This document shows, piece after piece, positions 55,658 to 64,000 of a stretch of 64,000 nucleotides of DNA (position 1 is its first letter; the number at the start of each line of letters is the position of its first letter). The translations under genes and the position numbers were made by a program. The notes beneath the pieces are model-generated. The model searched no databases, was not told the origin of the DNA, and saw only the letters and a program-made list of their open reading frames with translations. Where the stretch lies: the NCBI GenBank assembly GCA_021613535.1, contig CP075492.1, positions 17,174,001-17,238,000 on the forward strand, written 5' to 3'. The stretch comes from Adineta vaga. Its lineage: Eukaryota > Rotifera.

Positions 55658-55795
55658 CTGATACATCTTCGGAACATCTAACAGTACTAAGTTTAGTATG
55701 AAATTTATTCAAAATCTGCAATAGGATCGAGAAAAATTCAAAAGTTTTTATTTGAATATTTATCTTCATTCCAGTAGACATTGTATTCATGATAA

Positions 55796-56800
55796 CTAAA
55801 AGTCATTGTCAGGAGGATAACATGTATCTGATGTAGAATCATACACTTCACCCGGTGATGTGCTTTTGCTTCCACTAACGAGTACTTTACCGGACGATAA
55901 TGAAGTGGTAGTATAACCATATCGACTAAACATCCTATTTGCAACTGGTTGCCACAGACCAGATGAAATATTGTAAGTTTCACAAGTCGACAATGCCTTA
56001 TATCTGTTGAAACCACCGGTAACTAAGATATGTCCCGATGGTAATCAGTTTGCAGTATGTTTAGCGCGAGGTGATAACATATGAACAATATTAGTCCATG
56101 TATTTGAGGTGACATTGAACACTTTAGAATTGGAGCAAGATGTAACACCATGATCATAACCATCGGCTACCAACACTTTCAGAAGATAGTGAAGTTGCAT
56201 GCTATTACCTTCAATTCATCAATTTGATGAAGATATATACATTGCACTAGCTGCTATTTGATCCCACGCACATAAGCCACCTGTAATTAGCACATCATCC
56301 GTTGGTAACATTGTGGCTGTGTGCTGTGTGCGATACGAATGGAAATTATCGACTGGACTCCAAATGTTCGATGAAGAATTGAAAATATCGCCGAATCATT
56401 CACCAAAACTACCAGCTAAACGAACTTTTCCAGATTTTAGAACAGTGACATGTCCGGAACGGAAATTCATGTATTCAATGATGGATCATACAGCTCACTC
56501 TTATTTATACCACGAAGATTATTTTTATAACCTCCGGTCAATAGTATCATACTTGATAGTAGTAAAACGCCTCGATACTCAGAATGATGTGGATCTAGAG
56601 TTGGTACCACCTTCTATGTGTCAGAGGAAGAAATATAAATTGCAGCAAAAAAAGTAGGGATCTAGGAAAATATTGCATATAATTCATAGCAAAGCACAAT
56701 TTGTCGCGACTTACATAGATCATCACTATAGTTTGAGTAACTTGCACCTTCTGTTATTAAAACATCTCCATTTTGCAATTGAATAGCATCTTATTATAAC
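55796..56800 (-). pseudogene. Kelch-repeat protein, decayed
   Basis: Several Kelch blades are readable on the minus strand in changing frames: GDVLITEGASYSNYSDD, ILLTGGYKNNLRGINKSELYD, TATMLPTDDVLITGGLCAWD, KVFNVTSNTWTNIVHMLSPR, stop, LPSGHILVTGGFNRYKALST, CETYNISSGLWQPVANRM and GKVLVSGSKS, ending DNDF at a TAA (55796). Each blade shows the GG...Y/F...W pattern. At least three stops or shifts break the array. Kelch repeats make beta-propellers; the full gene was probably a secreted or intracellular propeller. Confidence 0.7.
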
Positions 56801-57772
56801 TAACTTGAATGCACTCCTTTGAAAGATCTAAAAGGTATATATCACTAAGTTCGCCACAGAAAAAGAACGAGTCCAAAATAGGTGACGGCATCAAATCTGT
56901 CGACTTTGAATGAACAAAAAACTACGAAATAGGTGAAACTATCATTCCGACCTATTTTATAATGGCTGTATACTGTTTTACTTAAAAACACATATCAACA
57001 TCTTTTGCATGTTCTGTTTTTTAAAAGTACGTCGAAATAGTAGAGTAGAATCGAAAATAACGTAAATTAGACGACATTGATTGATAATCTCTTAAAATAC
57101 TTCGTTCATCTCTCAAAATATGGCGATATAATGTTACAACGTATAATTGATTTTATGTGTTGAAGATAATAGAACTTTTGTTTCGTTACCGATATGAGAA
57201 CCGTAGACAAGCATAGATAGTTTCGATAAGGAGAGTTTATTCATTTTCAAAGTGAAATTTCTTGTAGTATATTACTATGAATGCAAACATAATATATAGC
57301 AAACAGTGATATCATCGTTGGACTATAGCTGCGTGAGCTTCTCTCCTATAGCTCTAACAATTATGGCATCCGATTGCTTCTACTGCCGAGTTTTGTCATT
57401 TTCCCTTCCGAACAACGCAACAGTAACGTTACATTCAGTACAACATTGCCCAGTATATAATGAAAAAATATGTTCACCTAGGATGGTCTAATACTGGTAG
57501 AGATGCTTGTCCTGGTGCACTAGATAGTGTTGAGCTGTATGATCCAGTCTCGGGAAGCTGGTCGATTGAAACATTCCGTTTTGATTCTTCTCTCGTTTTC
57601 ATCAATATGTACTTTGATAAAGATTTAGACAAAAAAATTAAGAAATTATTCATGATACTCGTATTTTTTCGCCGAATGATGAAAGAAAATAAAATACCAT
57701 AATTTCTACTCTCGGCAACAGTCGCATTCTCAAGAGCTGAAGATTTTCTATACGTGTATTTGAATTATGCAG
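56801..57772. other. Mostly non-coding; one inverted Kelch scrap
   Basis: At 57470-57580 a Kelch fragment lies on the plus strand (separate entry). No other feature was supported. Confidence 0.4.
57470..57580 (+). pseudogene. Kelch blade fragment in opposite orientation
   Basis: Reads NTGRDACPGALDSVELYDPV followed by SGSWSIE, a typical end and start of adjacent Kelch blades. It is opposite in strand to the Kelch pseudogene at 55796-56800, which suggests an inversion or a second locus. Confidence 0.5.
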
Positions 57773-59115
57773 TTATTTCGATGTTTTTGTATAATAAGAT
57801 TTAAAAACAGAATTAAAGAGTTGTTCAAGTCGATTCATATCCACATTGACATTGTCTTGCTCATCAACTGTATTCGGTAAAATCCAGTAGGATTGATTGA
57901 GTAATTGTGATTGTATATAATAACTATAACCAACACATGGTCGAAATTGATTTGGATCAAACATCGAACAAACAATGGGTAAAGAACTTTTATTCGATTT
58001 ATAAGGCATTATTTCGATAATAGTTGTTCCAGATGGAGCAAAATTGATATTGGATAGAGCTCCACCATGTATACCAAAAATGAGACGAGCATTGGAAAAT
58101 AATTCGATTTGTTTTCCAATATGATCATCTTGTTTGGAATGATCATATTGTACATAAGTAAGTGAATGTTTTATGGCATATCTACGAAGAAGTTCAATAA
58201 CGGAATTGTCATTGAGAATCAGACGACCATGATTTTTTGCATTATTAACTGTACGTTGAACATATATTAGTAGATTTGGTTTCGATTTTGGAAGGTTTAC
58301 TAAAGACCAATACATCGCACGAGCATTTTGCCAAAGACGAGGATGAATACCTGGTGTTCGACATGGATTTATCAAAAGATGTGCACCAACTTTCATTGGA
58401 CGACTATAATGAATAATTCGATGTGATTCATTTGCACCTGTAATCATATTCAAAATCAATTGTCTATAAACATGCAGTAGAACTTACCAAGTAAATTCCA
58501 TATTTCTTTGACAGACCGATCAAATCGAATACCTTTTAAAAGCAATACTTTAGCATTCGGATATTGATCTAAATAGTGTCGAGAATGGGTCAATTTCGGT
58601 CCGATTCCATCGAGAAAATGCTGAAAACTCCAACCATCGGGTACTGTATAGATAATTGCTTGATCATAAACGACTGAAACTTGATTCTCTGATGTAAACA
58701 TTCGTCGAAGAGCTGTTTCATTATAATTATAACCGCAATCATCATCATCATAAACACCATTCTCTACTAAAGCCAGATGAATATTCAAATGTCCTTTGGA
58801 ATCATTGTAGAAGAACCCATTTGTTTCACAATTCCCATGCAAACATTGTTGTGAATATTGTCGATAATGAGTTGTATTCAAAAACCAATTACGTGTTTCA
58901 TTATCAAAAAAATTAGGTAAACCAATTGTGAACGGTTCAAGTGTAGATGAGATTTGTTTGAATTTAGAATCTTTAGATGAGAATAAATCTTCTTTTTGTC
59001 TTGAAATAGATGCATGATTTGAATACCAAAATTGAAAACAAATTTGATAAATAATAATAATTGATATAACACTAATATACACAGATTTCAATGAATGAAT
59101 TCGATAAAATTTCAT
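57773..59115 (-). CDS. Glycosyltransferase family 61-like, type II membrane, 2 exons
   Basis: Exons 59115-58488 and 58437-57773 join through a 50-nt GTAAGT...TTACAG intron to give 430 aa. The short cytosolic N-terminus is followed by a single anchor (VYISVISIIIIYQICFQFWY), as in Golgi/ER glycosyltransferases. The catalytic region shows the family hallmark near the C-terminus, FGIHGGALSNINFAPSGTTI followed by IEIMP, plus a DGWSFQHFLDG segment earlier. Relatives include EOGT and plant xylosyl/arabinosyltransferases that add sugars in the secretory pathway. Donor and acceptor are unknown here. All reading frames are intact. Confidence 0.88.
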
Positions 59116-59989
59116 CTTTGCTATCCATAAAGTAAATCGATATAAAAAGATTGATTATGATAGATCATTTCATTATTAATATACTTATTATTCGTTTAAT
59201 AATAATTATGATATGAAGAACACAAAGCTTTTACGTATTGAAAATTTAATCTTACGGACAAAGATTTTGCACCGAAAGAGTCAAAACTTTTATTAGGTTT
59301 TTCTACACCGCCCGAAACTGCCGTATGTTCAAATCACGGTTATTATTAATGGTTTATGAAAAAAAAAATTGAATTCATCATATTGATGGTATATTATTTC
59401 TAACATCTATCTGGTAATCTTTAACTTTTCTATGTTTGTAACCTATTCATTATCTTAAGACGGCACTTTAACATCTCGCTCAACTTATTAAATACTACTA
59501 TCTATTTTTTATTTATTTTCTTCTGATGAGATTCGAACTTTTTACCGAATCATTGCAATCCACTAATTCTGTTGTACTATCCGGTAATGTTCATACTAAT
59601 ATCAGATATGATGATAGTCTATCTAATCAGTGATAAACCGCGGTATCGTGCATTATGACAAAGTCTAACTATTTGAAATATTATCATAGTTCTGCCTATA
59701 TGTAGCTCTGTACGTCAAAACACATGAGAATACTACTCAATATACTTATCTTGATTTCATTAGTCGAAAAAACAGATTTGTGTCTACTTTTAACTCTGAA
59801 CTTTTACTATCTCATGAACATATTGTTACAGATGATCATCTCAACGAAAGTTGAAATTTAACGAGATTTGACACAATTTAATATTACCTTTTTGACCTTA
59901 CAAACGCGTTAAAAACTGGTCTTTTAACAGACTTTCACGCACTTTTCGTTGTTTACACTTGAAAACGAAGAGAAATGCGTGAATGTCCG

Positions 59990-60050
59990 TCAAAAAATAT
60001 ACTTTTGTACGCGTAACAACGTTTGTACACGCACAAAAGTGTATTTTTTC
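59990..60050. repeat. Imperfect palindrome with CG-rich core
   Basis: AAAAAATATACTTTTGTACGCGT, about 10 nt, then ACACGCACAAAAGTGTATTTTTT. The arms pair for about 20 bp with two mismatches. It could be a small hairpin or a MITE core. Confidence 0.6.
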
Positions 60051-60980
60051 GCGTGATAAATATATGTTTTGTTGAAAAACACCAACATAAGAACGTCGTT
60101 CTTTTCTCACGAAGCACGTTTTTTATCGATTTTGTCTACCTGAGTATCTCTAAAAATGTATTCACGTCTCTTTCAAGACATAACCGTGTCCTTCAGTGAT
60201 ATCGGTTTGAATATTTTTCCGTGGAAAAACATGGAATTCTTCGAGTATTTTGCCCATCTCTGTTCCCTTTTAATTTCGAACCTCTTGGCAGTTACAAAAC
60301 AAGAAATATGATCAAATATAGGATAGATCAATATTGTATAGAGTTCACATGAATAGTGAAGCATAGCTTTGTTTTCAATTAATTTTTCTTGAAAAATCCT
60401 TGTTCGTTAAAGACTTACCAAAAAATGTTTTCAAGAGGTATTCAAGTCGCAAGCTACATATCGTATTAAAATACGATAAATACTAATTATTTAATGTAAG
60501 TCTTCTACGCAGTAACTACCAGGATAAGAAAGTATAATAAATAATACCTGTAGACTTTTTTGTCTGATGATTAATTTTATAAATACGTAACATTTAAGTG
60601 ATCAAATTCTATAATAATGTGGTGTTTGATGTTGATTTTAAAAGTAATTATTTGATACCTGTTAAAAAGAAAAAAACGTGTTCATGCATACATAACCGCC
60701 ATGACTTCACGATGCATTTAAAAAAATACAGATTTAATCCTACATATTGCATTATAATTATCACTTTGATACTTTTCAGTATGGTACTTCATCTGTTGGT
60801 TTGAATATTAAACAAAACAAGATTTTATTTCTTATCACTGAACTTTTTGGCAATGGAACGAATATTTATATATTTTCAAGTGTTCGTATGTATTGTAGAA
60901 TATCTACAACGTTTTATTCTCTTCTCGAAAAATCAATAGTCAAAACCTTTAATATGGTGTATATTAATACGACAAGTTTG

Positions 60981-61036
60981 TCTTGAGGGTGTGAGTGGGT
61001 ATACAAGAGGCTATGCTCTTAACCCACACCCTCAAT
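60981..61036. repeat. GT-rich intergenic hairpin (copy 20)
   Basis: CTTGAGGGTGTGAGTGGGTAT, loop with CTATGCTCTTAA, CCCACACCCTCAA. The loop matches copy 16. Confidence 0.85.
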
Positions 61037-61792
61037 TAATTCTATTTGATTATTTTCATTGTAGTGATCAATTAGTTTTTGTTGATATTTTTCAAACGAT
61101 TGAATTAACTTTTAAATAAGTTAATAGAGTAGAAAATATCATCAGCTATAGATAGTCTCACTTCATACGATAAAAACTAATATTATCGAAAATCAATTCA
61201 TTTAACTCAATTACAAGTGAAAGTGCTTTTTGAAATAAAAGATCAAGATTTTCTAAGAAGAAATCAAATCAGAGATTTTAGTTATTTTATCAGAAACGAT
61301 TACTCTTTAATTCAATATGGATTTTATTTCAATTAATTTTTCAACTGATAATAATCAAAATTTTGTTGAGATTGATTGAATATGTAATTTCATTTTATTT
61401 GAACTAACTGAAAAAGTATTCTTGACTTATAATTATCAACTAGGAACTATTTTATAACTAAAACAAATGTTTCGCTGTTGTTTAACTATTAAATGTCATA
61501 CTGTAATTTGTAACAAGACCTATAGATATGAAAAGTAGAAGTAATATTTCATGATTTATCACGTATTTTGAATAACATTTCGTCCAAGATTCGTTGCCAT
61601 TTATAATACATAAGGTTGTTTTATGCTTTTTTTCTTATTCATTTTAATGATTAAATTTGATATTTGAGAAGATAATTGCTTGATGAGAGATAGAAAATGA
61701 TGTGGGAAATTGATAACCTTTTTTCAAATTAAATATCTGATATAATATAAAAACACAGTTCTTCAACAGAAAAATAAAGGTTAGTTTTAATC

Positions 61793-62537
61793 ATGGACAA
61801 TCGTCGTTTACGTTCTATCATTTTCAAACTTCGACATCGTCTCAGTAATAACGATCGAAAACGTCTTCAATTCTATCTTGGTAATCATATTTTACAAAGA
61901 ATTCAAGACTATCCGACAATTGCTGGAACTCTGAATCTTATTGGATCTCTTCTTGATAAAAATGACATTAATGATAAAGATCTCAGTTATCTAATCAATG
62001 CATTTGATGAAATTCATTGTTGTGATGCTGCAAACTTCTTGAGAGGTAAACTCATTATTTTTGTTTAAAACAGATTGCTATAATCACTATGTTTAGAGTA
62101 TCGAAACCAAAATCGTGCAAATCCATCAATACACAATCTATCAAAAAGTATGCCACCTCTCTTTTGGAACCATCCACAATCGAGTAAGTGATCAGCGAAA
62201 TCATCTGACATTCTGATTTCATATCAACTTAAATTTAGTTTCTCGTCGTTGTGATGATAAGAATTATAATGAAGCAACGATCAGACATAAGATGAAATTG
62301 CTGGAAAAATGTATCTTATTTTTCGTTCTATTATTTATGGTTATAAATACAGAATTATTATTTTTCTCTCTTTGGAACAATATTCAATTTCGTCAAATAG
62401 AAGAAGAAAATCTTCAATTTATGAAAATGATAAAAGCAATAAAAACTAAACAAAATGAGAATGCGGTAAACTTAAATCAATCGGAAAGCAAATTGGAAAA
62501 TCTCGGAAGTAAGAGTGTGCTTCACCCTTCTCTCTAA
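61793..62537 (+). CDS. Death-effector-like domain plus TM and coiled coil, 3 exons
   Basis: Exons 61793-62045, 62097-62183 and 62239-62537 join in frame over GT-AG introns (51 and 55 nt) to give 212 aa. Residues 1-86 look like a death-effector domain: six short helices with LRSIIFKLRHRLSNNDRKRL, NLIGSLLDKNDINDKDLSYL and CCDAANFLREY, in the order and length of DEDs. A short linker follows, then one hydrophobic segment (CILFFVLLFMVINTELLFFS) and a charged helical tail (FRQIEEENLQFMKMIKAIKT). A membrane-anchored DED protein could recruit caspase-like partners to a membrane; this is inference. There are no caspase catalytic motifs. Confidence 0.7.
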
Positions 62538-63739
62538 GAATAGGTATCATAATGATCTCACTTTGTTACCGTCGAGTCGTCTGATAGACTAACCATTCAG
62601 AAAAATAGCTTCTCCATATACATCATCATTGCCCTCAAGAGACTCTTGTTTTAGATCAACACTTCTAGAAATTTCAAAATGAATTATGAATATAGATTTA
62701 CCGTGAAAGAATTTTTTAAACAGCGGTTTTATAAAAACCTATCCGTGCTATTTTTAATTGAAAATTAAATGGAAATCCATATATCAGAGTTTCAGTTCTA
62801 ATCTCGACACATATTCGTGCAGGAAGTTCCGAGAACAGTGGATCATAATCAATTAACTTTATACCGAATAAAAATGATTGGAATTTTAATGTAGCTTGAA
62901 AGATTTGTAAGGTAGAAAAGTCGATTCAAACACATTATCATCTAGATGAACTTATTTTAATCGCTTTTTATCTTGACTTCAATCTGAAAGCATTAACTGA
63001 TCAATTTGCGATCATATTTTATTGATTGATGTGATTGTAGAGTGAAGGAAAGTCTTGTCTCTCATGTCTGATTTCGTGCAATCGAATCTAACTGTGTAAG
63101 ACATTTCAGACTTTACATTTCTCGCATGTTTGTCTAAAATATTCATCTTGAAATTGATTTTTAACTACAACGAATCATTCAAAAGTACAGCCCTTTTCTT
63201 ACTCATAATCATCTGAACGGTTAGTACCAAGAATAAATTTTCATTTAGCGATATATTATAACAAATAATCTGCAGAAACTTCTTTTCCAAACTTACGATT
63301 TCTGAAGTATAATTTTCGCTCAAGCATTAAATCAACATACCATCGTGAGTGTACTATGACGTGTCCACTAGGCCCAAAAACAATGTGTCGGACTGATATA
63401 CATTCATTGTCTGTCTATTACATGGGTGACATTGATCGAGATAAGCCCAAATCATATTTTTCGAATCCGAACGGGAAATAATGGAATAAGAGTTAAACTG
63501 CTTTGCCCAACAGCACGATTAAAACTATTGTCAGCAACTAACTTGAATTCTATCAAAATATTTCATTTTAAACGTAGAAAACTAGAATCCCGCTTTAAAA
63601 AACATGCAGATCTCGCCCTTCCCTACCCAAACGTACATAATTTGTCTCTCCATCAATAAGAAGCCTCCCATTTTCTATAGATTCCTTCCTCTGTACAGCT
63701 GAAAATTCGATAACGGATAATGACACTAAGCCAGTAAGT

Positions 63740-63925
63740 AATTTGTTAAACATATCATATCCTACGTATTCGCAGAGTAATCGAACCATCTTGAGGGTGG
63801 TTGTTGGTGATCATTCATACCTTCAATCTACATTCACAGCCTTACAAACCCTTAAGAATGAATATAAGAAAAAATTTGAAAAAGAAACTAAACATTCAAT
63901 TGCATTATATATTAGACGAGAATAA
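63740..63925 (+). CDS. Possible C-terminal exon, annexin-repeat-like
   Basis: A reading frame ending at 63925 has text ILRVVVGDHSYLQSTFTALQ and LKNEYKKKFEKETKHSIALY. R-x2-V, a central L, Y/F-x3-F and a final I recall the second half of an annexin repeat, but the Ca-binding residues are not visible and no upstream exons were found. Weak call; it could be chance. Confidence 0.2.
   Translation, partial: NLLNISYPTYSQSNRTILRVVVGDHSYLQSTFTALQTLKNEYKKKFEKETKHSIALYIRRE
63789..63808. repeat. Half-site of the GT-rich hairpin
   Basis: CTTGAGGGTGGTTGTTGG; only a left arm is present, and it lies inside the weak reading frame above. Confidence 0.45.
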
Positions 63926-64000
63926 ATATCAAATTTATTTATTATTATGAATTGACAATTCGAGTGTAACATTCAGAAAACTATAAACAATTTTGGAATG

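Larger units (their letters stand above)
59116..61792. other. Gene-poor 2.7 kb
   Basis: Contains a hairpin at 59990-60050 and a GT-rich hairpin at 60981-61036. The short ORFs (59898-60110, 60598-60986) have no family features. Confidence 0.4.
62538..64000. other. Right end, 1.5 kb without a firm gene
   Basis: AT-rich. A half hairpin arm (63789-63808) and a possible annexin-like coding scrap (63740-63925) are the only features. Confidence 0.4.

Noticed and set aside
471-61036. Reading the GT-rich hairpins as a CRISPR array or bacterial rho-independent terminators
   Set aside because: They are kilobases apart, lack unit spacing, and the genome is eukaryotic with spliceosomal introns.

Overview
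The window looks like nuclear DNA of a bdelloid rotifer (Adineta/Rotaria/Philodina type). It is AT-rich, carries compact genes with short GT-AG introns (mostly about 44-100 nt), and holds gene families that are expanded in bdelloids: arginine ADP-ribosyltransferase fused to kinesin-light-chain-type TPRs, F-box/LRR proteins, LDLa/EGF-7TM receptors, NHL-repeat proteins, and VIT and UGT genes. It also has candidate horizontally acquired metabolic genes. The GT-rich hairpins scattered between genes contain short runs of TGTGGG, the motif I recall as the bdelloid telomere repeat. The species call is inference from these traits.

Layout. 1-5 kb: the 3' end of an unknown gene, a spliced cysteine-rich single-pass membrane protein gene (859-1325, -), a dead RING/TRAF-like fragment and a dynamin/Mx-like GTPase (2962-4977, -). 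5-8 kb: mostly mobile-element debris (a TTAA-flanked MITE, a foldback element) and a secreted knottin-like peptide gene. 8.3-12.9 kb: one large LDLa/EGF/7TM receptor with a 44-nt intron. 13.7-17.5 kb: two intronless enzyme genes of fungal/bacterial look (SDR and DJ-1/PfpI), separated by repeats. 19-24 kb: a TMEM272-like four-TM protein, an F-box/LRR gene with a premature stop and a secreted PAN-like/galactose-binding-like protein. 25-35 kb: a zone rich in dead genes (NHL, UGT, VIT, F-box/LRR pseudogenes) with two intact-looking 7TM receptors. 36-43 kb: three multi-exon genes for membrane or surface proteins, the last a MAM-domain protein with an 18-nt microexon. 43.7-54.5 kb: two ART-TPR genes, the second with 16 near-identical 126-bp TPR units and a one-base frameshift; between them lie a foldback element, a small coiled-coil gene, a frameshifted trans-aconitate-methyltransferase-like gene and a mariner-type MITE. 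55-64 kb: LRR and Kelch pseudogenes, a family-61-type glycosyltransferase, a gene joining a death-effector-like domain to one TM segment and a coiled coil, and mostly featureless AT-rich DNA.

The most unusual signal is a family of about 20 short intergenic inverted repeats with GT-rich arms (GAGGGTGTGGGTGTG ... CACACCCACACCCTC). Many sit just downstream of stop codons of genes or pseudogenes. Several fall into subfamilies that share loop sequence, which suggests dispersal by copying. I also see about ten genes broken by single in-frame stops, one-base shifts, a lost splice donor or internal deletions. That load would fit a subtelomeric or gene-turnover region, though the loci that hinge on one homopolymer base could be assembly errors.
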